Source: Candidatus Zhuqueibacterota bacterium (lineage in GTDB: Bacteria > SM23-31). Taken from it: a stretch of DNA of 11,398 nucleotides. The position numbers were made by a program, and so were the translations under genes. The notes below the pieces were generated by a model. It saw nothing but the letters and a program-made list of their open reading frames with translations, ran no database searches and was not told the DNA's origin. Positions 1 through 6,579 of the stretch are shown here, piece by piece (position 1 is the stretch's first letter; each line of letters starts with the position of its first letter). The stretch is taken from positions 1 through 11,398 of the forward strand of contig JADFON010000032.1 in assembly GCA_022562855.1 (NCBI GenBank). The letters are read 5' to 3'.

Positions 1-417
1 ATCTCTTCTGAGATTCATAAAACCTAAACCGAATTTATAATAAGCAAACCGAAGTGATCCGGAATTAAATCTGGATTTTAAACCTACTGAAAGGTCGAAA
101 ATAGAATGGTTACCGCGGGCAACATTGTCACCGGCAGACCCTCCTGAACTTTCAACTAAGGCATTCTCGTCAAGGTCAAATTTATGATATCCGCCTTCAA
201 TTAGAAAGCTGCTTTGTTCGTTTATCTGGTACGAGAATCCAATACCGGCGTTTAAAGACGGGTTGTAAAAGTCGGGAAATACCGTTGGTTTCAAAGGAAA
301 TGTGCTTCCGCCGTTAAGGTAGAACTCGGCTGTTCTGTTACTTATTTCGTTTTCCTGTCCAAAGATATCGGCTGGAATTATCATAAGAACAACAAAAATT
401 ATGGTAAGCCTAATCAT
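1..417 (-). CDS. Secreted outer-membrane beta-barrel-type protein, 5' part (runs off window)
   Basis: This is a 139-codon open frame from an ATG at 417 that is still open at base 1, so the C-terminus lies outside the window. The first 20 or so residues form a Sec signal peptide: Met-Ile-Arg, then a hydrophobic run, then an Ala-x-x-x-Gly-Gln cleavage-type region. The mature part has alternating aromatic/polar stretches rich in Gly, Tyr and Phe (for example GIGFSYQIN, FLIEGGYHKF, LRFAYYKFGLGF). These look like amphipathic beta-strands of an outer-membrane barrel. An AAGGG Shine-Dalgarno lies about 7 nt upstream of the ATG, which supports this start. Two TATAAT hexamers lie upstream on this strand (443-438 and 480-475), but neither has a convincing -35. 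It follows dtxR on the same strand after a 158-nt gap. Barrel identity is inferred from composition; the specific family is not recognised. Confidence 0.7.
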   Translation of the reverse strand, partial: MIRLTIIFVVLMIIPADIFGQENEISNRTAEFYLNGGSTFPLKPTVFPDFYNPSLNAGIGFSYQINEQSSFLIEGGYHKFDLDENALVESSGGSAGDNVARGNHSIFDLSVGLKSRFNSGSLRFAYYKFGLGFMNLRRD

Positions 418-575
418 TAATTTTCCCTTATCAGAGAATTATAAGAGGAAATATGGAAACCGATTAAATGTTCAATTATATACAATGTTTAACCACCCGT
501 ATTCCATATAAAAACATATCGTCAATATTGTACACAAGGCAAAAATTTCTGTGATATAAGGTTGCCCGGCTCGGA

Positions 576-1301
576 TTATAATCCGCCATTAACCTGTTTC
601 ACATAGATGTGCTTTGCTATGTCGTAATCCAAAGCAAGATCGGTTTGTCCAACCTGCAAAACTATAGAAGGCTTTTTTTGATGCAGCTTGATAATCGAAC
701 CGGGTGTAATGCCAAATGTCATAAGCCGGTCAAGCCGTAAATTTGACTTGGGGGTCATAAATACAATTTTGCCCTCTTCACCGATTTTGAGATCTATAAG
801 AGGTTTGATGAGCGGCACAACTTTTTTTTGAAACGTAGAACAGCACTTTCCTCGCGGTATCGGCATATCGTGGGGACAATTAAGAGGATGACCGAGAAAA
901 GTACAGATGCTGTCTGCCACTTCTGTGGTCAAGACATGTTCAAATTCACATGCCTGTGAGTGCGCTGAAAAGTCGTCCATTGCGAGGATTTCACTGAATA
1001 ATACTTCGGCAAGACGGTGACGTCTTATCAGATTTTCAGCATATTTTTCACCTTCATCTGTAAAATTGACTTTTTCCGATTCGAGAATCAAAAAACCGTT
1101 CCGCACAAGTTCGTCGACCAATAGTTCCGGTTTATTCTCCTTCACTTTACTGGTAAGTTGTTCAAGGCTGTCCACTTCATTTTCCCTGTTTACCCAGATT
1201 TTGATAAGGACATGCTCCTTCGAGGATTTCTTTGTTTGAGACTCGTTTTCCTTTATTTCGAGACCTTCCGGATTAACAATCTTGTCTTTTACAGTATCCA
1301 T
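576..1301 (-). CDS. DtxR-family metal-dependent repressor with C-terminal FeoA/SH3-like domain
   Basis: This is a 241-aa cytoplasmic transcription factor that would sense Fe(II) or Mn(II) and repress metal-uptake genes. Order of parts: a charged N-terminal extension (1-28), a divergent winged helix (about 29-85), the DtxR dimerisation/metal-binding domain (about 90-155), and a FeoA-like SH3 domain (about 165-240). The DtxR metal ligands align with correct spacing: H95, E99, H114, C118, E121 and H122 match DtxR H79, E83, H98, C102, E105 and H106. The Cys at 118 is the iron-regulator residue; Bacillus MntR has Glu there. An extra Cys/His segment, C142-P-H144 to C153-C154, follows the dimerisation helix. 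The winged helix is weakly conserved, so the operator may be unusual. No clear Shine-Dalgarno precedes the ATG. The gene is divergent from modA. Family assignment is firm; the target genes are unknown. Confidence 0.9.
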   Translation of the reverse strand: MDTVKDKIVNPEGLEIKENESQTKKSSKEHVLIKIWVNRENEVDSLEQLTSKVKENKPELLVDELVRNGFLILESEKVNFTDEGEKYAENLIRRHRLAEVLFSEILAMDDFSAHSQACEFEHVLTTEVADSICTFLGHPLNCPHDMPIPRGKCCSTFQKKVVPLIKPLIDLKIGEEGKIVFMTPKSNLRLDRLMTFGITPGSIIKLHQKKPSIVLQVGQTDLALDYDIAKHIYVKQVNGGL

Positions 1302-1555
1302 ATAGAAATCACTTGAAGGGAATATAATGCCCCACAGAAGGGGAAAAATATTATTTAAAATCCATAATATCGGTCAAATATACACATATATAGCTCAATA
1401 ATCAATCTATAAAGAAACAGCAAAAGCGCCCTGGTTTTCCTCAATCCAAATATCGCAAAATGTACTTTTATAATTTTCGTGAATTGATTACCTTTTACCT
1501 GGTTCTCTCGGGGTATTTTCCTTAGTTGTCTCCGCATTTTATATAGGCAAATTTC
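1302..1555. promoter_or_regulatory. Divergent intergenic region, dtxR / modA
   Basis: This 254-nt, AT-rich stretch separates the dtxR-like gene (leftward) from modA (rightward), so it must hold promoters for both. A short hairpin, CCCC-acagaa-GGGG, lies at 1331-1344 in the dtxR leader. A TATATT-like -10 lies at 1326-1321 on the minus strand and TATATA at 1540-1545 on the plus strand, but I find no convincing -35 partner for either. I see no clear DtxR- or ModE-type palindrome and cannot confirm a molybdenum-cofactor riboswitch. A 60-codon minus-strand open frame inside it (1355-1537) has no recognisable features and is treated as noncoding. Confidence 0.4.
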
Positions 1556-2341
1556 GTGAAATCAAATTGCACAACTAATAAATATATTATCACAATCTTG
1601 AGTGTTCTTGTTGTCTTCTGCGGTTGCGGCCGGCAAGAGAATCCTGATGAATTGATAATTGCCGCCGCCACCAATCTGCAATATGCTCTCAAGGAAATCG
1701 GCGATAATTTCACCAGGAATAACGAAATATCCATTATTTTTGTCTGGTCTTCGTCAGGAAGTCTTGCCAATCAAATCCCGAACGGCGCTCCGTATGATAT
1801 ATTCTTCTCTGCAAATAAATCAATGATTGAGCCTCTCCGAAGTAAGGGATTTTTTCTCGATGAACATACCGTTACTTTTGCCGGCGGGCAAATTGCGATA
1901 GGTATCCCGGCAAATAATAGAAACCGTATTACCGGCACACCGGTCACCTTAAAAGATTTTGTCAATCCCGGCATGAAAAGAATTGTTATCGCCTCCCCCG
2001 ACCATGCGCCTTTCGGAATTGCGGCAAAAGAAGCTCTAACTAATCAAGGTCTGTGGGACAAAATCAAATCAAAATTATTGTATGCGGAAAATATACGGCA
2101 ATGTCTGCAATTCATTCAAACCGGAAACGCTGACGCCGGTATAATCTCTTCAAATATTCCGTCAATTGAAGGAATTTTAGTATTCCCCATTGAACAAAGC
2201 CTATATACGCCTCCTGAGCAAACGGCAGCGATTTTGAAAAACAGCCCTAATGCAGAAGCAGCTATCAAGTTTCTGAATTTTCTACGGGATAAGAGCAGTA
2301 CAGACATTTTAGAAAAATACAATTACACAATATTGCGTTAA
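1556..2341 (+). CDS. modA: Molybdate ABC transporter, periplasmic binding lipoprotein ModA
   Basis: This 261-aa extracytoplasmic binding protein captures molybdate (and probably tungstate) and delivers it to ModB/ModC. The N-terminus has a hydrophobic signal (residues 10-21) ending in F-C-G-C24, so it is probably a lipoprotein anchored through C24. Family signatures seen in order are AAATNLQYAL, SSGSLANQI, GAPYDIFFSANKSMI, and the strongly diagnostic region with SPDHAPFG, GLWDKI, AENIRQCLQFIQTGNADAGII. The frame opens with GTG at 1556; no ATG is available that keeps the signal peptide, and the ribosome site is weak (AGG about 10 nt upstream). The length is normal for ModA. It is the first gene of a three-gene operon and lies 34 nt before modB. 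The family assignment is secure; preference for molybdate over tungstate cannot be read from the sequence. Confidence 0.95.
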   Translation: MKSNCTTNKYIITILSVLVVFCGCGRQENPDELIIAAATNLQYALKEIGDNFTRNNEISIIFVWSSSGSLANQIPNGAPYDIFFSANKSMIEPLRSKGFFLDEHTVTFAGGQIAIGIPANNRNRITGTPVTLKDFVNPGMKRIVIASPDHAPFGIAAKEALTNQGLWDKIKSKLLYAENIRQCLQFIQTGNADAGIISSNIPSIEGILVFPIEQSLYTPPEQTAAILKNSPNAEAAIKFLNFLRDKSSTDILEKYNYTILR

Positions 2342-2375
2342 AATCTCATAAGAAAGTATTATTCCCGATTTACAT

Positions 2376-3041
2376 ATGGCAGAGATATCATTTTACCCGG
2401 TGTGGCTTTCCATTAAAGTTGCCTTAACCGCAACCACTGCAAATTTCTTTATAGGGACATTCCTCGCATATTTGCTTTCAAGGTATGACTTTTTTGGTAA
2501 GAATTTATTCGACGCGATCATAATGCAGCCGCTTATTATGCCGCCAACAGTATTGGGTTATTACCTGTTAGTCCTTCTCGGCAGACAGAGTTTTATCGGC
2601 AGATTTCTTGAGGATTATCTGGGAATAACTCTTGTTTTTACCTGGCAGGGCGCCGCATTAGCGGCGATGGTCGCCTCATTGCCTCTGTTTATAAAACCGG
2701 TTCGGGCAGCTATCGAATCAGTGAGTTCTCATATAGAGGACTCGGCAAGAATACTCGGCAAAAACGAGTGGCAGGTATTCAGACATATTACGTTTCCGCT
2801 TGCGCGAGGTGGAATTGTTGCCGGGACTGCCCTTGCATTTGCCCGGTCTCTCGGAGAATTCGGGACCACCCTTATGGTTGCAGGCAATATTCCGGGTAAA
2901 ACACAAACTGTTTCGATTGCTATTTATGATGCGGTTCAAGCGGGGAATACCGCCGGCGCACAGGTTCTTGTCGGACTTATTACTATAATTTCGGTCGTTA
3001 TTTTATATACGGTAAACAGAGTCGTAACCCGGAAATATTAA
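2376..3041 (+). CDS. modB: Molybdate ABC transporter permease ModB
   Basis: This 221-aa inner-membrane permease forms, as a dimer, the channel through which ModA-delivered oxyanion passes. It has about five hydrophobic segments in the usual ModB arrangement: N-terminal KVALTATTANFFIGTFLAYLL, a segment around MQPLIMPPTVLGYYLLVLLG (the PLI/VMPP-TVxGYYLL element is typical of ModB), and three further helices. The cytoplasmic EAA coupling loop that docks on ModC starts at about residue 121 (EDSARILGKNEWQVFRHITF) and continues into the LGEFG motif near 160. The ATG at 2376 is the first possible start after an in-frame stop at 2349. Its Shine-Dalgarno is poor, as for the other mod genes, so translation may depend on coupling with modA. 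Length is normal. Confidence 0.94.
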   Translation: MAEISFYPVWLSIKVALTATTANFFIGTFLAYLLSRYDFFGKNLFDAIIMQPLIMPPTVLGYYLLVLLGRQSFIGRFLEDYLGITLVFTWQGAALAAMVASLPLFIKPVRAAIESVSSHIEDSARILGKNEWQVFRHITFPLARGGIVAGTALAFARSLGEFGTTLMVAGNIPGKTQTVSIAIYDAVQAGNTAGAQVLVGLITIISVVILYTVNRVVTRKY

Positions 3042-3099
3042 GGCGGAAGAAATAATTAAAATTCAGTTAACTATTGGGTAACCCGGAAAAAATTCAAAT

Positions 3100-4200
3100 A
3101 TGTTATCCTTATCATTGCAAAAACGATTCGGAACGTTCTTTTTCGACGTTACGATTGAGGTTGAAAATGAAATATTGGTGCTTCTTGCGCCTTCGGGTGC
3201 GGGCAAGTCTCTTATACTCAATATGATAAGCGGTATCATTACGCCTGACAGCGGGAGAATAATGCTGAACGGGGTCGAGCTTTATAACAGCCGGAAAAAT
3301 ATTTCCTTACCCATCAGGAAAAGAAGCATCGGGTACATTTTTCAAGATTATGCTCTATTTCCCAACAAAACGGTGCAGGAAAATATCGCTTTCGGTATGC
3401 AGGATAACAATAATGCGAATACGAATCTTTCTCAACTGCTGAAAAGATTTGACTTAGAAGATAAAAGAAACGCATATCCGCACCAGCTTTCCGGCGGGCA
3501 GATGCAGCGTGTCGCTATTGCACGGGCTCTTGCGGCAAAATCACGTATTATGCTATTTGACGAACCTTTGTCGGCAGTGGACGTGCAATTGCGGGAATCT
3601 CTTCTTAACGAAATAAGCGAAATCTCAAAGCTATATTCCCTGCCGGTGTTATACGTAACCCACAATTTTCGTGAAGCGGAGCAAATCGGTGACAGAATTG
3701 CAATCATGAACGAAGGAAAACTTATTGAAGCGGCAGAAACGGGGAAAATATTCAGGAAACCTTCACAACTATTCACAGCGCAGTTTCTTGGAGTTAAAAA
3801 CATTTTCCCCTGCCATATAGAATCCCGTTCTCAGAAAAGCTGGAAAGTACGAATTCTCGACTCCTTTTCCTTAGACTGCAGCCCTGCAGAGGGATTTGAA
3901 GAAGCCGATTCGGCATGGCTTTGTGTCCATCCAAAAGACGTGCGGTTGATCGTGACAAAAGAAGACCGACCAAATATGTTTCCTGTATACGTTGAGGATA
4001 TGAAGATTGTGGATAGAGTGTTCCGGGTAACGATGCAGGTTTTTCATCCGGAGGACAAAGAAAAACCGGTGCCGAACTTTAAATTGTATATGGACATCGA
4101 GGAACTCACCTGCAGAAAATATAAACTCACCTTACATGAATTTGTCAACATATCCCTGAAACCCGACCGTCTTTTCCTCTGTTCTCAAGCAAAATCCTGA
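3100..4200 (+). CDS. modC: Molybdate ABC transporter ATP-binding protein ModC
   Basis: This 366-aa cytoplasmic ATPase powers the transporter. Motifs seen are Walker A APSGAGKS (30-37), Q-loop Gln82 in FQDYALFP, signature LSGGQ (130-134), Walker B IMLFDE (150-155), D-loop SAVD (158-161) and H-loop His188. Oddities are Ala in place of the usual first Gly of Walker A, Val in the D-loop (normally SALD), and THN where THD is usual. All catalytic residues remain, so it should be active. Residues about 235-366 occupy the place of the ModC regulatory molybdate-binding (TOBE/Mop) domain but are strongly diverged. The ATG at 3100 has only a distant GGA as ribosome site. It is the last gene of the mod operon, 58 nt after modB, and is followed 5 nt later by a terminator hairpin. 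Confidence 0.93.
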   Translation: MLSLSLQKRFGTFFFDVTIEVENEILVLLAPSGAGKSLILNMISGIITPDSGRIMLNGVELYNSRKNISLPIRKRSIGYIFQDYALFPNKTVQENIAFGMQDNNNANTNLSQLLKRFDLEDKRNAYPHQLSGGQMQRVAIARALAAKSRIMLFDEPLSAVDVQLRESLLNEISEISKLYSLPVLYVTHNFREAEQIGDRIAIMNEGKLIEAAETGKIFRKPSQLFTAQFLGVKNIFPCHIESRSQKSWKVRILDSFSLDCSPAEGFEEADSAWLCVHPKDVRLIVTKEDRPNMFPVYVEDMKIVDRVFRVTMQVFHPEDKEKPVPNFKLYMDIEELTCRKYKLTLHEFVNISLKPDRLFLCSQAKS

Positions 4201-4205
4201 TCAAC

Positions 4206-4229
4206 AAAAATAGTGCCGGCATTATTTTT
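4206..4229 (+). terminator. Putative Rho-independent terminator of modABC
   Basis: A near-perfect inverted repeat starts 5 nt after the modC stop codon: AAAAATAGTGCC pairs with GGCATTATTTTT, 11 of 12 positions Watson-Crick plus one G-U in RNA. It folds as a 10-bp stem with a CCGG loop, an A-tract on the 5' side and a U-tract on the 3' side. That is the layout of an AT-rich, potentially bidirectional intrinsic terminator. The stem has little GC, so its strength is uncertain. It coincides with the left edge of the AT-rich cassette that follows. Confidence 0.6.
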
Positions 4230-4406
4230 CAAATACGTAAGGCGAAAAAAATGTAGAAAATTAGTTAGCCTGCAAAATTATACCCAGATTCAAAAATAGC
4301 TAAAAAATATGTACTTTATGGAAAAGAATTATTATTTTATTAAAACGTCATATATTGTCGCATCAAGTATTACATTGACTCTAAAAGTAAAGTGATGTGT
4401 GTATTT

Positions 4407-4410
4407 GGAG
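4407..4410 (+). promoter_or_regulatory. Shine-Dalgarno GGAG that decides the WYL gene start
   Basis: GGAG at 4407-4410 is followed by six A residues and then ATG at 4417. This is ideal spacing and favours 4417 over the in-frame GTG at 4399, which has no ribosome site and would itself contain this GGAG within its coding frame. Confidence 0.75.
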
Positions 4411-4416
4411 AAAAAA

Positions 4417-5412
4417 ATGGAAGCACAAGATTCACTAGTAAGAGCTATTAAGATCATTCAAAGACTGTCAGCAAGAAAAAAGCTAACAGTGAAAGAGCTT
4501 TACAATTATTTTGATGGCAATGTGGGGATTAGAACTCTTCAAAGGGATTTGAATAAGATCTCTGAGGCAGGGATACCGCTATTCTCTGAAAAGAGTACAG
4601 GAAATGAAAATGTTTGGTTTATAGATTCTCAATTCACTGGCTCTGAATTCCTTCCAATCTCACTAAATGAATATATGGTAGCCTCATATTTAAAAAAAGC
4701 ATTGCCAGTATTTAAAAACACCCCATTGGAAAAGGAATATGCCGATTTGGTAGATAAATTAGATCAGTTTTTACCGTCAGATTCATTTGATATTTTATTT
4801 GCAAACGACAATGCGATTGATGAAAATTTTGAAGCACTTGAGTTTGGAACTTTTGATTACAGTAAATATTCTGATCTTATCAAAAAAGTGCTATATGGAA
4901 TAGAAAAAAGATTGATATGCAATGTAACATACAAAAGTCCTGAGAATCCAGAAGCGAAGTCATTTGAGATTGAGCCATATAAGATCCTGCTATTTAATGG
5001 AGCTATGTATTTGATAGTATTCAATAGAAAATATCAGGAATTCAATCATCTTTCTTTAAATCGAATTGAGGAATTGGAAGTGACAGACAAAGTATTTCAG
5101 AAAGATCAGAAATATGAAAATGAGCGGTTTGTAAAAGACAGGTTTGGGCTAACATCATTACATGCCGAAAAAATTGAGCTTCTCGTTGACCAGTCCACAG
5201 TTCCATATATAGAAGGAAGGATATGGCACAGGTCACAGAAAACATCATTGGGTAAAGATGGATCAATGACGATCTCAATGAAGGTCAGTATTTCAGATGA
5301 TTTAATCGGATGGATATTAAGATGGCAGGGTGGAATAACTGTTTTGAAATCTGATAAACTAAAAAAGAAAATTTTAGATTCGCTGGAATATATGAAAATT
5401 AAATTCAGATAA
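4417..5412 (+). CDS. WYL-domain transcriptional regulator (winged HTH + WYL + WCX)
   Basis: This is a 331-aa cytoplasmic DNA-binding regulator. Residues about 8-70 form a winged helix-turn-helix with recognition helix RTLQRDLNKI (39-48). Residues about 150-225 form the WYL domain, with EPYKILLFNGAMYLIV followed by HLSLNRIEEL. The C-terminal part (about 235-331) matches the WCX extension. The name-giving Trp is replaced by Met (M197-Y-L199). WYL proteins bind nucleic-acid-derived or nucleotide ligands and often control accessory operons, including phage-defence loci (BrxR/CapW type); that role here is inference from context. It heads four co-oriented genes, 44 nt before the next. Codon use is extremely AT-rich (AGA, ATA, AAA) compared with modABC just upstream. 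An in-frame GTG at 4399 would add six residues but lacks a ribosome site. Family call firm; ligand and targets unknown. Confidence 0.88.
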   Translation: MEAQDSLVRAIKIIQRLSARKKLTVKELYNYFDGNVGIRTLQRDLNKISEAGIPLFSEKSTGNENVWFIDSQFTGSEFLPISLNEYMVASYLKKALPVFKNTPLEKEYADLVDKLDQFLPSDSFDILFANDNAIDENFEALEFGTFDYSKYSDLIKKVLYGIEKRLICNVTYKSPENPEAKSFEIEPYKILLFNGAMYLIVFNRKYQEFNHLSLNRIEELEVTDKVFQKDQKYENERFVKDRFGLTSLHAEKIELLVDQSTVPYIEGRIWHRSQKTSLGKDGSMTISMKVSISDDLIGWILRWQGGITVLKSDKLKKKILDSLEYMKIKFR

Positions 5413-5456
5413 TGTAGTAAAAAATGGTCGTTAATATATATTACAGGAGAATATAG

Positions 5457-5837
5457 ATGAAATCATTAACTAGAAGGAGCTTCCTTAAAAAATCAACACT
5501 ATCAATTTTGGCAACTGTTACCCTGTTAAAAGCAAAAAATATTTTCAGTAAAAACAAAACTCACAATGATGTTGCTGAGGAAAAAATTGATTATATTGCT
5601 AAAAACGAAAACTTCGAAACATGCCCTACATGTGAAGGATCCGGATGGGGAATGGATCCAGATAGAGATGTTGATTATAACGATGACGATTATATTAGAT
5701 ATGACATTTGTAAATCCTGTAGTGGGGAAGGTGAGATTCCAGAAAAATTAGCAAATAAGTTAAATCAAATACCCAGAAAGGTTAAAAATGAAGAAAGAGC
5801 TAAAAGTGTTATGGAAGAAATGCGGTACATTGGCTGA
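5457..5837 (+). CDS. Small Tat-signal protein with two CxxCxGxG zinc-knuckle motifs
   Basis: This is a 126-aa protein of unknown function. The N-terminus carries an almost perfect twin-arginine motif, T-R-R-S-F-L-K-K (residues 5-12), followed by a hydrophobic stretch (about 15-26), so it is predicted to be exported folded. The mature part contains a pair of DnaJ-type knuckles, C56-P-T-C59-E-G-S-G and C85-K-S-C88-S-G-E-G. Between them is a very acidic loop with many Asp and Tyr (67-83). One such pair can bind a single zinc, as in the DnaJ Cys-rich domain; no J-domain is present. AGGAG at 5445-5449 lies 7 nt before the ATG. The 3' end overlaps the GIY-YIG gene by 50 nt in another frame, implying tight coupling. 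A folded metalloprotein would explain Tat export; the biochemical role is unknown. Confidence 0.8.
   Translation: MKSLTRRSFLKKSTLSILATVTLLKAKNIFSKNKTHNDVAEEKIDYIAKNENFETCPTCEGSGWGMDPDRDVDYNDDDYIRYDICKSCSGEGEIPEKLANKLNQIPRKVKNEERAKSVMEEMRYIG
5775..5781 (+). promoter_or_regulatory. Shine-Dalgarno AGAAAGG inside the upstream gene
   Basis: AGAAAGG lies 6 nt before the ATG at 5788, within the 3' part of the preceding coding sequence. It supports initiation of the GIY-YIG gene inside the upstream gene, and so the 50-nt overlap, rather than a later non-ATG start. Confidence 0.65.
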
Positions 5838-6519
5838 TATTGATGACAGTTTGGTAAAATCTGACAAAGGTGTGTATATTTTTGTTTTTGAAGGAAATCC
5901 AAATAGAATAATTTATGTGGGAACTGCTTTTAGAACCTTTAAGATACGTTGGGAAGAGCATAAGCAACATTTGAGAGTTGGTGGATTTAGCATATTCAGG
6001 CCTCTCCAAAAAAAAACAGGAGATTTTCATAATATTGATATATACGATTCAATGAAATATGATAGATCTAATCCTATTGGAGATATGGAAAAACATTTCA
6101 GAAACTTGATGTGGAAAAAGCTTGTTTGGTTGCCAGGAAATAAAAGGAGAATTAAAACACAAGAATATGACAAACTGGATGTATTTGATGGGCATTATTT
6201 TTATAAATACGATTTTTTTGTCGAAGAATGGATAGATTATGTTGAAAAGTACATGATTAATATTGTTTTATTCGCCTGTTCTATAAGTGACGAGAATGAA
6301 GCTAAGGATCTAGAAACTCAAATTCAATATACTCTTAGGGAAAAACATAATTTAGGATTCTATAAAAATGCTGATCAGTGTTGGTTAGGAAAAGAAGGGA
6401 ACAAACCAACAGCGTTTGATAGAGAAATAAAATTTGAAGGATTGGATAATTTACTTTTACACAAGGATGATACAGTTTTATTAAGTGAAATGAAAAAAGA
6501 ATTTTTGAAAAGACATTAA
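5788..6519 (+). CDS. GIY-YIG-like nuclease-fold protein with large internal insertion
   Basis: This is a 243-aa predicted cytoplasmic protein. The N-terminal part carries the GIY-YIG signature: G28-V-Y30, twelve residues, then Y43-V-G45-T. It continues with R54 and H58 in IRWEEHK, matching the conserved Arg and His/Tyr positions of the catalytic helix. A candidate metal-binding Glu is E176 in AKDLETQIQYTL, followed by N188 after a short gap, resembling the LExxLI...N end of the fold. Between R54 and E176 lie about 120 residues, much more than in a minimal GIY-YIG domain, rich in Trp, Tyr, Lys and Phe. Known families with this fold include homing endonucleases, UvrC and restriction enzymes. 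Nuclease activity is plausible, since the key residues are present, but not shown. It overlaps the upstream Tat-protein gene and ends 60 nt before the LVIVD gene. GC is about 30% by eye. Confidence 0.7.
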   Translation: MKKELKVLWKKCGTLADIDDSLVKSDKGVYIFVFEGNPNRIIYVGTAFRTFKIRWEEHKQHLRVGGFSIFRPLQKKTGDFHNIDIYDSMKYDRSNPIGDMEKHFRNLMWKKLVWLPGNKRRIKTQEYDKLDVFDGHYFYKYDFFVEEWIDYVEKYMINIVLFACSISDENEAKDLETQIQYTLREKHNLGFYKNADQCWLGKEGNKPTAFDREIKFEGLDNLLLHKDDTVLLSEMKKEFLKRH

Positions 6520-6568
6520 ATGACGTTATAACCATTAAATTACTTCCCTCTTATATTGAATATTTGAA

Positions 6569-6574
6569 AGGAGG
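6569..6574 (+). promoter_or_regulatory. Consensus Shine-Dalgarno AGGAGG
   Basis: A perfect AGGAGG lies 5 nt before the ATG at 6580. It is the strongest ribosome site in the window and contrasts with the poor sites of the mod genes; it predicts high translation of the LVIVD protein. Confidence 0.75.
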
Positions 6575-6579
6575 GATTA

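Noticed and set aside
539-575. GGCAA...TTGCC stem after dtxR as a terminator
   Set aside because: Five-bp stem with about 20-nt loop and no terminal T-run; not convincing.
1355-1537. 60-codon minus-strand open frame between dtxR and modA
   Set aside because: Low-complexity translation without motifs, overlapping the required promoter region; no good ribosome site.
4361-4397. CATCA and TGATG arms upstream of the WYL gene as an autoregulatory operator
   Set aside because: Only 5-bp arms 27 nt apart; expected by chance in AT-rich DNA.
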